This document shows, piece by piece, positions 26,989 through 35,151 of a stretch of 64,000 nucleotides of DNA; position 1 is the first letter of the stretch, and every line of letters starts with the position of its first letter. The DNA is taken from contig DATGHL010000022.1 of the NCBI GenBank assembly GCA_035308025.1, forward strand, positions 1 through 64,000, in the 5' to 3' direction. Both the position numbers and the translations under genes were made by a program. The DNA is from Candidatus Binataceae bacterium (GTDB lineage: Bacteria > Desulfobacterota > Binatia > Binatales > Binataceae). Below the pieces are notes generated by a model that saw only the letters and a program-made list of their open reading frames with translations, was not told where the DNA came from and ran no database searches.

Positions 26989-27831
26989 ATGAGCAAGATG
27001 AGCAAAGTGAGCAAACTGGTGGTCGCGAGCGTGGTTGTGGTTCTGGTCGCGGCCATGACAATCGGGAGAATTGCGAGCGCAGAGTCGGGTTCGGCGGGGC
27101 CGAGCGGATCGCTCAGCGATGCCTACAGAATTATCGCGTCGAAGCAGTTCGTCGATCTTACGCATTCCTTCAGCCCGTTGACGCCGGTGTGGAAAGGTTT
27201 TGGCCCGGCGAACTTTGCCGCGGCGGCCGATCCGATGTCCGGGCAGCCCTACACGATTGCGCAGGACGGCTTTCGCAGCAACTTCTACTCGATGGTGGGA
27301 CAGTACGGCACGCATATCGATCCGCCCGCCCATTTCGATCCCAATGGCCGGACGCTCGACGAGATTCCGCTCAAGCAGATGATTCTGCCGCTGGTGGTAT
27401 TTGACGAGACCCCGATGCTGACGCACGACTCGAATCACGCTTTGACCGTCGGCGATATCGCCGTGTGGGAGAAGCGCTATGGCCGGGTGCCGGCAGGATC
27501 ATTCGCAGCGCTGCGCACCGACATGTCACGCGACTGGGATAAAAATCCGGCGCGCTTCAAGCGCCAACCCTTCCCCGCGTGGTCGCTCGATGCGATCAAA
27601 TTTCTCTACGAGGATCGTGGGATTGTCGCGAACGGACATGAATCGATGGATACCGACGCGACACCCGAGCTCGCGTCGGAGAAGTGGCTGCTCACTCACG
27701 GTCATTGGCAAATCGAAGTAATGGCCAACCTCGATCAAGTGCCGGCGACCGGTGCGATTATCGTCGTGACCTGGCCGAAGCCGCGCGGGGGTCTGGGCTT
27801 TCCTGCACGCGCCTTCGCCATCCTGCCGTAG
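26989..27831 (+). CDS. Exported cyclase family protein (kynurenine formamidase-like)
   Basis: Starting at the ATG at 26989 the 280-residue protein has a signal peptide ('MSKMSKVSKLVVASVVVVLVAAMTIG...'). It then shows the cyclase-family motif 'FVDLTHSFSPLTPVWKGFGP' and the metal motif 'QYGTHIDPPAHFDPNGRTLDEIPL' (HxDxxxH type), with 'DFD'-like and 'HGHW' His later. Relatives hydrolyse formamides or lactams in a Mn/Zn-dependent way; the periplasmic location is unusual for kynurenine formamidase itself. It is divergent from frdA. The weak AAGGCGG RBS leaves the exact start open between 26989 and 26998. Confidence 0.8.
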   Translation: MSKMSKVSKLVVASVVVVLVAAMTIGRIASAESGSAGPSGSLSDAYRIIASKQFVDLTHSFSPLTPVWKGFGPANFAAAADPMSGQPYTIAQDGFRSNFYSMVGQYGTHIDPPAHFDPNGRTLDEIPLKQMILPLVVFDETPMLTHDSNHALTVGDIAVWEKRYGRVPAGSFAALRTDMSRDWDKNPARFKRQPFPAWSLDAIKFLYEDRGIVANGHESMDTDATPELASEKWLLTHGHWQIEVMANLDQVPATGAIIVVTWPKPRGGLGFPARAFAILP

Positions 27832-28284
27832 CCGGGCGAACACAGGCACGAGCGTCAGCCGAGCGACCGCCACTCGGCATGCGACGCGCACTGTCATCGG
27901 ATGCGCCGTCGCGCCGATAAAATCGACCTGCGCGGACCATCCTGCAGCATCACCGCATTAGGCACGGCGCGGGCGGATAAAAGTAAGTTTTGCAGCTTTA
28001 CACATCTCTCACTTATGCGAAATAACTCCTTCCCTGCCCCGCGCCTTGTGGCTATCGTCCAGTTTCAATGGAAGGCCAATGCGGTCGTCTATTCGTATGC
28101 TTACGGTCTGCACGACCACCGCAGAGCGCGGCGTGTCGCTATCCTCAATCGAACACTCCCCTTGTTGCGCCAGAAACCCATAACCCATAACCGATGACCA
28201 TCCTTGTTGGCATTGTTGCCATTTTCGTCTCGCTCAGGTTAATCCGCGTAATCCGCACAAAGATCTCAGCGACCATTTTAAAAC
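27832..28284. other. Intergenic stretch left of the IS element, no gene seen
   Basis: The 453 bp hold no credible coding sequence. The region includes a short direct repeat ACCCATAACCCATAACC near 28180 and is more AT-rich towards the insertion element. I looked on the minus strand for the missing 3' end of the lectin-like gene cut at 30405 but did not find a continuation here. Confidence 0.4.
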
Positions 28285-28309
28285 GGTAAGTCTAAAGGAC
28301 TTGACTACA
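28285..28309 (+). repeat. Left terminal inverted repeat of the IS1595-type element
   Basis: GGTAAGTCTAAAGGACTT followed by GACTACA. It pairs with the repeat at 30381-30405; only one internal base differs. Confidence 0.88.
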
Positions 28310-28336
28310 GATTCCATTGCTGCTAATCTTGTTTCC

Positions 28337-29209
28337 ATGATGACCCTACGGCAGTTGATGGAAACCTTCCCGACGAGCGACGCTTACAAGCAATTCCTGA
28401 TGGATCGGCGCTGGCCCGACGGGAAGGTCAAATGTGTGCGCTGCGGAAATGAAAAGGTCTATGCATCCAAGGTGCGGCCCTTCCATTGGCAGTGCCGAAA
28501 CCACGGCCATCCCTATCGGTTTTCGGTTCTGGTCGGCACGGTTTTCGAGAACACAAACTACCCGCTCAAGACTTGGTTTGAAGTGCTCTGGCAGATGCTC
28601 AACTCCAAGAAAGGCGTCAGTGCCATGCAGATTCAACGGCAGATCGGATCGTCCTATCCGACGGCATGGTTTCTCTGCCATCGGCTCCGCGCCGGTATGC
28701 GCGATGATCAATTCAAGCAACTGATGGGGATCGTGGAAATTGACGAAACCGGCCTGGGCGGCAAGGACAAGAATCGCCACTGGGACAAGAAGCAGCACAT
28801 TACTGGGCCAAGCGGAAAAACCACGGTCATCGGCGCGATTGCTCGCAAGGGCAATGTGGTCTGCCAAGTGATCGAGAACGCGGACGCTACGACGCTGAAC
28901 AAATTCGTCCGTAAGACCGTCAGCGGTAACGTCGATCTGGTCGCGACGGATGAGAACAAGGGCTATGCCTACTTGGATGCGCTCGGCTTCCCGCACGAGA
29001 CAGTTAGCCATAGCGCCGGTGAATACGTGCGCGGCAAGGTGCACACAAACTCGATTGAGGGCTTCTGGTCGCTCCTGAAGCGCGGGATCGTCGGCACCTA
29101 CCACAATGTCAGCAAGAAGTATCTGCCGCTCTATCTTGCGGAGTTTCAGTATCGTTATAACAACCGAAAGAATCCCGACATTTTCGGCGAAGCCGTAGCA
29201 GGATGCTGA
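28337..29209 (+). CDS. IS1595-family (ISXO2-like) transposase
   Basis: From the ATG at 28337 the protein has 290 residues; an in-frame TTG at 28301 would add 12. It begins with an N-terminal zinc ribbon ('VKCVRCGNEKVYASKVRPFHWQCRNHGHPYRFS', about residues 30-62) and has the ISXO2-like DDE domain: Asp in 'MGIVEIDETGLGGKDKN', Asp in 'VATDENKGYAYLDAL' and the third acid in 'HTNSIEGFWSLLKRGIVGTYH'. The C terminus 'YLAEFQYRYNNRKNPDIFGEAV' is typical. It appears intact and so possibly active. Confidence 0.93.
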   Translation: MMTLRQLMETFPTSDAYKQFLMDRRWPDGKVKCVRCGNEKVYASKVRPFHWQCRNHGHPYRFSVLVGTVFENTNYPLKTWFEVLWQMLNSKKGVSAMQIQRQIGSSYPTAWFLCHRLRAGMRDDQFKQLMGIVEIDETGLGGKDKNRHWDKKQHITGPSGKTTVIGAIARKGNVVCQVIENADATTLNKFVRKTVSGNVDLVATDENKGYAYLDALGFPHETVSHSAGEYVRGKVHTNSIEGFWSLLKRGIVGTYHNVSKKYLPLYLAEFQYRYNNRKNPDIFGEAVAGC

Positions 29210-29293
29210 AGCGCCCGAACTGGCGGACGCTCCTGCATCATTCCAGAAAACCAACACAGTTGACGTTGCACTTGGTTCCGAGGGCAAGACGCC

Positions 29294-29452
29294 ATGTCTA
29301 AAATCGGCGAAGCCAAAAAGAAGATCATCTTCTTCTATTGCTACACGTATAAGGACTACGAACTGAAAACCAGTCCCCACTTCCGAAGCCAGAAAGCGCG
29401 GTTCGCACGACGGCGTAAGAAGGAGCGGGAAGCGGCACGAACGACCACTTAG
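29294..29452 (+). CDS. Small basic passenger protein of the IS1595-type element
   Basis: A 52-residue ORF (MSKIGEAKKKIIFFYCYTY...) ending in a strongly basic tail rich in Arg and Lys. It starts 84 bp after the transposase and stops 4 bp before the next passenger gene (ATG at 29457), as in a compact operon. I do not recognise a family; nucleic-acid binding is only a guess from charge. Confidence 0.5.
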   Translation: MSKIGEAKKKIIFFYCYTYKDYELKTSPHFRSQKARFARRRKKEREAARTTT

Positions 29453-29456
29453 CAAC

Positions 29457-30330
29457 ATGATACGCCGACCAGGAATATGGTGGTTGCCATTTGCGGCAAT
29501 CGTAGTTGCGTTCGTTTTTAGCATGTTCTCACCACGCCCATACGAAGCATACAAATCCGATACCGATAGAAACCAAGAACAGGGCTCCAGCGGCGAAGTA
29601 TCGATCCTCGCCCACGAGCCAAGTAGCTCCCCATCCGCCACCGAAGCTAACGGCAACACCTACAATTACAACTATTATCCAGTCTCTGAGAGCCCGCCTA
29701 TCTGGTTCCAAGTATTGTCCGCCCTCGCTTTGCTGGGATTCACCGGTGGATTGTGGCTCACTTCGCACCGGCAGTGGCGCGCGATCAACCGGCAGGCCGA
29801 CGCTCTCGATAAGAGCTTGGTCACGAGTGAAAAGGCCGCCGAAGCAGCCCGCTTGGACTCTTCACATCAACCGGCCATACTTGATGGTGACAAAGATAAC
29901 CCCGTTGGCCTTGATGCATCCGCTCTACCATATCCAAGAGCCAGTTTCCGTCGTGGAAATTACGCTGCGCAATTTGGGCAGTAGCCCAGCGGAGTTGCTC
30001 GAAATAGTAGGGGAAAGCGATAAATGCGATTGTCTGGCGGATATTCGGGAACCACAATGGCGCGCGCTCCTTGGCAGCCCCAGAACGATTCGCAGGCCAA
30101 TTGTCGGTGTGGGCGAAGACTATGAGCCTATTCGCGTGATGGTCAATTGGACTAAAGACGATATGGATAGTGTCTTTGGTGGAGCTAGGCGCGTTGCCAT
30201 TTATGGCATGGCCCGATATCGCAGCGGTTCTAAGAAACCCTATTACACTCGATTCTTCTACTGGTTCTCTCCCGTAAGCCTTCCCGAACTTCAGAGGGCT
30301 TATAGCGAAGAGTTGAACCAGCGCACATAG
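29457..30330 (+). pseudogene. Passenger membrane-protein gene with a frameshift
   Basis: The first frame (29457-29984) encodes two hydrophobic helices ('IWWLPFAAIVVAFVFSMF' and 'WFQVLSALALLGFTGGLWLT') followed by a helix ('AINRQADALDKSLVTSEKAAEAARLDSSHQPAI'). The conserved continuation 'EPVSVVEITLRNLGSSPAELLEIVGE' is in another frame that runs to 30330. A single indel near 29930-29945 would join them into one protein of about 290 residues. The two-helix plus beta-domain plan is common in IS-borne and phage-borne membrane proteins of unknown function. It may be a sequencing error rather than true decay. Confidence 0.6.
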
Positions 30331-30830
30331 CCCAATGCCAAAGCGCCGGCCTGTCCGAGCCAGAATAGCAGACCGGACCTTGTAGTGAAGTCCTTTAGAC
30401 TTACCCAAAAAAGACGGTTTGCTGGATTCGGACCGGCACCGTTTGTTGGATTTGTGGTGAATGGCATTATTTGCACTGTGGATGGATTGACACTGTCATT
30501 CACAAGCAAAGTAAAGAGTTCCCAAGCGCCGGCGTCGGCAATAGTCTGGTCTGTGTGGACCGGGCACGTTATATCATTGGGACCGCCAACGCCGCCCCCG
30601 CTTACCGCAGTTACATAGTTGCCGGTCAATGTCTTGAGGGCAAACTTCATCCCCGGGCCGATGGGTGGCGATCCCCCCTGCAAAACAAGTGTGAAGGTTT
30701 CCCAAGTGCTGGCAATAGTCCGGTTTGTGTTTAACGCCACAGCATTGTTTGTGCCAAGACCGCCGCCGTTGACGGCGGTCACCAAGTTCTTCCCGTTCGA
30801 AGTCAATATGTGACCGAATAGTGTCTGCAT
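30300..30830 (-). pseudogene. Lectin/fascin-like beta-trefoil gene, 3' end replaced by the IS
   Basis: With the start at 30830 (AGGAGAG 7 bp before the ATG) the protein reads 'MQTLFGHILTSNGKNLVTAVNGGG' and again 'GMKFALKTLTGNYVTAVSGGGVGG', two repeats of a beta-trefoil/fascin-like type with 'ETFTLVL' and 'ELFTLLV' ends. The native reading stops at 30406, where the IS1595 inverted repeat begins; about 35 foreign codons from the IS follow before the stop at 30300. The rest of the native C terminus was not found beyond the IS. No signal peptide is seen. Confidence 0.65.
30381..30405 (-). repeat. Right terminal inverted repeat of the IS1595-type element
   Basis: On the minus strand it reads GGTAAGTCTAAAGGACTT then CACTACA, matching the left end at 28285. 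It also supplies the first foreign codons of the truncated lectin-like gene. Confidence 0.88.
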
Positions 30831-30979
30831 TAGAAACTCTCCTTGGAGCAGGATTTTTCCGCTCTCACTTGTAAGGCGTTCGTTTTGATGGAACAATTTA
30901 TTCGATCACAACGAACAATTCAGATTAATACCTGACCCTAAACGTCGGACTATCTTCCGGCCGCGTCGTTCGCCGGTCG

Positions 30980-31249
30980 TCGAGCCGCGTCGTCGTCGAT
31001 GCTGTCTTCGTGCCCAATGACCTACAGGTCGGGCAAACCGGCAAGGTCGTCGCGCGGGAGCTCTACGTGGCGGCCGGGATTTCCGGCGCGATCCAGCATC
31101 TCGCCGGCATGAAGGACTCCAAGACGATCGTCGCGATCAACAAGGATGAGAAAGCGCCGATCTTCAGCGTCGCCGACTTCGGCCTGGTCGCCGATCTCTT
31201 CAAGGCGGTTCCGGAGATGACCGAAGAAGTCAAAAAGCTAAAGCACTGA
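30980..31249 (+). pseudogene. etfA: Remnant of electron-transfer flavoprotein alpha subunit (C-terminal part)
   Basis: The plus strand encodes '[20 protein letters not shown]', then '[20 protein letters not shown]' and '[20 protein letters not shown]'. These are the hallmark FAD-binding segments of EtfA/FixB, which sit in its last 90 residues. Upstream the frame stays open to about 30930 but matches only to about 30980 ('[11 protein letters not shown]'). The N-terminal two-thirds and EtfB are absent. A GTG at 31010 could start a 79-residue peptide, but this is best read as a gene remnant left by rearrangement in the IS-rich zone. Confidence 0.82.
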
Positions 31250-31405
31250 GCGAACACGGCCTTCCTCGCCCACCGCGCGACACTTGACTGTCTCAGTGGC
31301 CCAGTCTTACTGTTCAACTGTTGGACTTATGGATGCCGGCCGATGGACATTGTTACGGTAAATGAGGGTGCAGGGTGTCAACTGGCGGCGGGTTGCCGGC
31401 CTTTA

Positions 31406-32494
31406 TCAAAAGGCCGGCGCGGGAATGCATTTGGCGTAATCCCCGGCGTTGTCGAGTTCCGCGTCGCACAGCGCCTTCGACGGATATCCGTCGCGCGCCC
31501 ACCATTTTTGATCTGGCGCGTGGATATTCCCGGGTGGCGGCCGCACCAGCCACCAGGGCATCTGTAGCCGCTGCTCATCCTCGATGTAGTCTAAGGTCAA
31601 GGCCGGCGTTGGCCGACCGTTTCGCGCGATCAACTGTAGATCTTCTTGCGCCGAGACCACTACCCGCGGATCGCTATCATTCGCCAGTGTATGCAGGTAG
31701 CCGATGGCTTCCGGGGTACCGATATCCGCCAGGACGCCGGCCGCGAACGCACGCTTGTAGAACTCACGGCTGTCGGCCCATTTGATGGCGTCGGCTATTC
31801 CGGTATCCGGCGGAGCCCCGAGGAAACGCTGAATTTTCTGAATGTCGGCTCGCTCGCAGATAGGATCGAATAGTGGATTATTCCGATAGCCCTCCTGTTC
31901 GACTTGCTGCAGCGACTTGATCTGCCGCTCGTAGAACGGTCTGAACTTTGGCTGGCCGCTGAGGTTCGTGTAGTTACTGCCATCCCAATCGTAGATTACC
32001 GGCCAGCTCGAACTGCAAAACGCGCCTTGATAATCAGTCAACTGATCGTCGAAGACCAGGTAAAGCTGACCGTCGCCCGCGACGTTTTGAATAACGTCGT
32101 CGAGCTCGTCCGCGTCGCTGCCGCTAGAAGGGCTCTGGCGCGCTTCGAACCCTGACAGCTTGCGGTCGACGATGTACGCGGTCCCACATCCACCGCGGGC
32201 GCCACCATTGAGCGTTACAATCAGGGTAAGATTGCCACTGTGGCGCAGGTCAGCGAAGCGAAATTCGCAGACGTCCGAATCGCCTCCGCGGTCATCGCCG
32301 TTCACTTTCACCATAAAGGAGCGAATCGCAGTTGTCGCCGGCGGATGGTTGGCCAAATTGGGCGACGCGCTTGCTGCCCAGTTGTAGGATGAGAGGGGAG
32401 CAGGCGGCAGGTCTTGCGCCCGCGGCGCCGTGCAGAAGAATAAAACCAATAGAGTGGATATGATCAGTTTTGACCGAACTTCTCGCAGGCTCAC
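31406..32494 (-). CDS. Exported protein with HEAT-like segment, unknown function
   Basis: The 362-residue protein has a signal peptide ('KLIISTLLVLFFCTAPRAQD', residues 9-27). The N-terminal half (about 28-190) is beta-rich with several Cys ('DVCEFRFADL', 'GGCGTAYIVD', 'AFCSSSWPVIYDWDG'). The middle (about 225-300) reads as helical repeats, 'AIKWADSREFYKRAFAAGVLADIGTPEAIGYLHTLANDSDPRVVVSAQEDLQLIA', like a HEAT-type pair. It lies 70 bp downstream of the redoxin selenoprotein candidate on the same strand and may be in its operon. I do not recognise the family. Confidence 0.65.
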   Translation of the reverse strand: MSLREVRSKLIISTLLVLFFCTAPRAQDLPPAPLSSYNWAASASPNLANHPPATTAIRSFMVKVNGDDRGGDSDVCEFRFADLRHSGNLTLIVTLNGGARGGCGTAYIVDRKLSGFEARQSPSSGSDADELDDVIQNVAGDGQLYLVFDDQLTDYQGAFCSSSWPVIYDWDGSNYTNLSGQPKFRPFYERQIKSLQQVEQEGYRNNPLFDPICERADIQKIQRFLGAPPDTGIADAIKWADSREFYKRAFAAGVLADIGTPEAIGYLHTLANDSDPRVVVSAQEDLQLIARNGRPTPALTLDYIEDEQRLQMPWWLVRPPPGNIHAPDQKWWARDGYPSKALCDAELDNAGDYAKCIPAPAF

Positions 32495-32564
32495 AATCTG
32501 CGCGCGAATTGCTTCTGATCAAGCGATGGAGACTGATCCAGCGCGTCGCCGCGCTTCTCAGCGG

Positions 32565-33809
32565 CTAAGCCTTCGGCGCGGCGGGCGCCAACGGCGCGAT
32601 TTTCAGGGGAATCTCGAAGGTCACCGACTGCGGAATCTTGCACTCATTGTCGTTGCACTCCTGAAATTCGAGGGTGCCGGCCAGTTTATAATCACCCGGC
32701 TTAAGCTGCTGCTTCAGTAGTATATTTCCGACCGCAGTAAACTTGCCCTCATAGACCGGAAAGGTCTGCCCCAAGGCCTCGAACTTGCGCATCATTGGGG
32801 GCGGAAATTTGAGCGACTGATTCTGCACCAGGTCGCCGCCAAAGGTCACTTTGGTCACAGTATATTCAGGCGGCAGCGGCGCGCCGTAGATATGCCATCC
32901 GGGTCCGACGTCGAAAGCTGCGCTGACGCCGAGTTGATGTCCGCTGTAGCTCTTGGCGTCCGAGACTGTGACTTTCGCGGTGACATCCTCTGCATGGAGC
33001 GTGACTGAGTTACTGCCGACGCCGAAGTCCGTGAGTAGAATCTCCGATGCGGTCGGACGCTCCTGATAGTCAGGTAGAAAGAGCTTGTCTTTCACTGTGC
33101 CGTCGGGCGCGATCAGATACTGACCCGGAAACGGGATGCCGTAAAAGCGTGTGACGTCCGGCGGCACGTTGATGTTGAGAATGCCGAATTTGCGGATTAC
33201 CGTGCTGCCCTTGTCGGAGAGCATCGGATAGCTGATCTGGTAGGCGCTGGTGAAGCGGCTCAGCACGTCTTGCGAGTCGTAGGTGATCGACGCGACGTTG
33301 ATCCCGTTACGCTTGAGGGCCGCCGATGATTCCTGCAGCTCGACGAGCTGCGAGCGGCAGTAGGGTCACCAATCGGCGCTGCGCAAAAAAACCAGCAGAA
33401 GCCCTTTCGGACCCATCAGGTCGTGCATCGACCGCGCCGCGCCATGCTGATCGGGTAGGCTGAAATCGGGAACCCTGTCGCCGATTTTCGGTCCGGTCTT
33501 GAGACCGTCATTCTGCGCGGCGACGAACGTGCTCCAGAGCCTGGGCTCGGGCTTTTGTCCGGCGCTCATCTGCTTGAGGACTTCGCGAAAGGCGTTCGAC
33601 TTGGTGTCGGTATCCATCGTCGCGGTTTGGTCGCCCGAAGATGCTGTACTCATTGAAGCGCTCCCGGTTTGATCCGTCTGCGCGGCAAACGATTGCGGGT
33701 TGCCGAAGGTTGACGCTGCTAAAAATGCAGCCAGACCGACGCCGGCCAGCAGCCGCTTGCGTGGGCCCAACCCTTTTCCCACCAGCCCCTGTTTCGACTC
33801 TCTCAGCAT
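32565..33809 (-). CDS. Exported redoxin with DsbD-like domain; likely selenoprotein (UGA as Sec)
   Basis: The two open stretches 33369-33809 and 32565-33365 are in the same frame, separated only by a TGA at 33368-33366. Read through, they give 414 residues: a signal peptide (residues about 1-43), a peroxiredoxin/thioredoxin-like domain ('VPDFSLPDQHGAARSMHDL', 'LLLVFLRSADW-U-PYCRSQL') and a C-terminal DsbD N-domain-like beta sandwich ending 'LEFQECNDNECKIPQSVTFEIPL'. The TGA replaces the first Cys of the C-x-x-C motif, so residue 148 would be selenocysteine and Cys151 its partner. A hairpin fitting a bacterial SECIS follows. It would act in periplasmic thiol-disulfide or peroxide chemistry. 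A nonsense mutation of TGC to TGA is the main alternative. Confidence 0.75.
33335..33351 (-). promoter_or_regulatory. Candidate bacterial SECIS hairpin
   Basis: On the minus strand GCAGCTC-GTC-GAGCTGC forms a perfect 7-bp stem with a GTC loop. The loop opens 21 nt after the TGA and starts with G, as required by SelB-type SECIS models; in E. coli fdhF the corresponding loop GGUC opens 18 nt after the UGA. The hairpin lies wholly inside the reading frame, as bacterial SECIS elements do. Confidence 0.65.
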
Positions 33810-33936
33810 CCGATTTTTATGGCATCAATCGCGCTGCCCTCGCAATCACCAAGCGCCGCGTCAATGCGGTTTTCCTTTTGAGCATCGCGGACGTGGAGTA
33901 AGAAGAGATTTGGCGTTCATTGCAGTTGGAGTAAAC

Positions 33937-34275
33937 ATGGACGATCTGCATTGGCGTTCCGCGTTCGAGCTAGCTGCGATGATCCGGCGGCGCGAGCTCA
34001 AGCCGAGCGAATTGATGACGGCGACGATCGCGCGCATCGAGCAGCTCAATCCGCGTCTCAACGCCTTCTGTGCGACCCGTTTCGACGAGGCGCTGGCCGA
34101 GGCGCGGAGGCTGGACGAGCGCCGCGGGCGCGGCGACGCGGACCACTCGCCGGCCGGCCTGCCGCTGGCGCGTCTACCGCTCGGCGCGGAGCGCCATCGG
34201 GATGATCTGGTGCCACAGGCGACCCATGCCTTCGAGCTCGCGCGCCCGTGGAATGATCACTGGCCGAAGCTTTAG
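33937..34275 (+). pseudogene. Amidase remnant with internal deletion
   Basis: The first 80 residues ('DLHWRSAFELAAMIRRRELKPSELMTATIARIEQLNPRLNAFCATRFDEALAEAR') are the N-terminal part of amidase-signature enzymes. The last 35 ('GAERHRDDLVPQATHAFELARPWNDHWPKL') match the C-terminal tail of the same family, which normally lies some 350 residues later. The catalytic Ser-Ser-Lys core 'GGSSGG' is missing, so the 112-residue product cannot be an active amidase. The deletion junction is near 34150-34170, without a frameshift. Confidence 0.75.
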
Positions 34276-34298
34276 CTACTGACGCGCTGCCATTGTGC

Positions 34299-34757
34299 TC
34301 AGTGCGTGGCGGCGACGCGCGCGGGCGTCTCACCCGGCGCCAACTTGCCGATTCGGACCAACTCCTCGCGTAGGCTCGCGCGGGAAAGCGGTTTGCACAG
34401 CACCGCCGCCGCCCCCATCTGGTAACTCTGCGCGATGTCGTGATCGTAGAGCGAACTGGTTATCACGAAGGCCGGCACCCCGGCACAGGCCTCGTTCGAG
34501 CGCGTTGCGGCCAGCACGGCGAAGCCGCCGTTTTTCGGCAGGCGCAAATCCACCAGAATCAGATCGGGGCGGTCGTGCTCGGTAAATTGCGCGATCAGGC
34601 CGACCGCCTCGTCGGCGGTTTCCGCGACGATCACCTCGCTGGCCTCGCCGAGCAACTGCTTGATAACGGTAAGCGCGATGAATGAATGCTCGGAGTTGTC
34701 TTCGACCAGGAATATCCGAACCCCAAGTTCAGGCATGAAGCGGTCTTCGTTATTCAT
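34299..34757 (-). CDS. Stand-alone response regulator receiver protein
   Basis: The 152-residue protein is one receiver domain: acidic pair in 'IFLVEDNSEHSFIAL', phospho-acceptor Asp in 'PDLILVDLRLPKNGGFAVLAA' (about 71), Thr/Ser in 'FVITSSLYD' and Lys in 'VLCKPLSRASL'. There is no output domain, as in Rcp1/CheY-like regulators. GGAG precedes the ATG by 5 bp. No histidine kinase is nearby, so its partner is elsewhere. Confidence 0.88.
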   Translation of the reverse strand: MNNEDRFMPELGVRIFLVEDNSEHSFIALTVIKQLLGEASEVIVAETADEAVGLIAQFTEHDRPDLILVDLRLPKNGGFAVLAATRSNEACAGVPAFVITSSLYDHDIAQSYQMGAAAVLCKPLSRASLREELVRIGKLAPGETPARVAATH

Positions 34758-35151
34758 TTGTCTCCGGTGAAGCTTCGTTCACGAGTTCCCGCGAAACTGC
34801 ACTATCCATTTGTGATCGTGAAACCCTCGCCACTGAGCTCTTACTCAACAGCCGTGCCAAGAGGTTCGAATAGTTGCGGCTCGGGCGGCGCAGTCGGCAT
34901 CCAGCGAACCCGAGCGTCGTAGTTCTGCCAATTTATGGAAAATCGAGCGAGTAAAGCTCACTAAAGCCTAGAATCAGACAAATTGGAAATATTGTAAAGC
35001 TTGGCGCGGAGGCGATTTCCCCGTGGCCTTTGCGACGGCGGGACAGGATACGATACAGAGCTCAAGCGCGATCGTTTCATTTTCGATACGCTCATTGCAG
35101 TCCAGATACGGGCGGCGGCCATTTTCGGACTATGCGAGGTGATCACACAGG
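34758..35151. other. Intergenic stretch without recognised gene
   Basis: The 394 bp between the receiver gene and the zinc-ribbon gene carry no plausible coding sequence on either strand. Base composition is lower in GC than the flanks around 34920-35000. Divergent promoters are expected here, but I cannot place them. Confidence 0.4.

Larger units (their letters stand above)
28285..30405 (+). mobile_element. IS1595-type insertion sequence with passenger genes
   Basis: The element is bounded by inverted repeats: GGTAAGTCTAAAGGACTT at 28285 and the same sequence read on the minus strand from 30405, extending as [G/C]ACTACA on both sides, so 24 of 25 bp match. It contains an ISXO2-type transposase, a 52-residue basic ORF and a membrane-protein gene with one frameshift. 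At 2.1 kb it is about double a simple IS1595-family element (around 1 kb), because of the passengers. No clean 8-bp target duplication is visible. Its right end cuts a lectin-like gene. Confidence 0.85.

Noticed and set aside
28346-29659. 437-residue minus-strand ORF across the IS1595 transposase
   Set aside because: The plus-strand transposase has zinc ribbon and DDE residues; the opposite frame is a shadow.
28277-30414. Target-site duplications flanking the IS1595-type element
   Set aside because: The 8 bp outside each tip (TTTAAAAC left, CAAAAAAG right) do not match, so none is claimed.
33266-33369. Reading 32565-33266 and 33366-33809 as two separate genes
   Set aside because: They share one frame with no other stop, the second has no plausible start codon with RBS, and the redox motif spans the TGA.
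34855-34880. GGTTCGAAT resembling a tRNA T-loop
   Set aside because: It is not followed by the CC of a T-stem and no acceptor stem, D-loop or anticodon arm fits around it.
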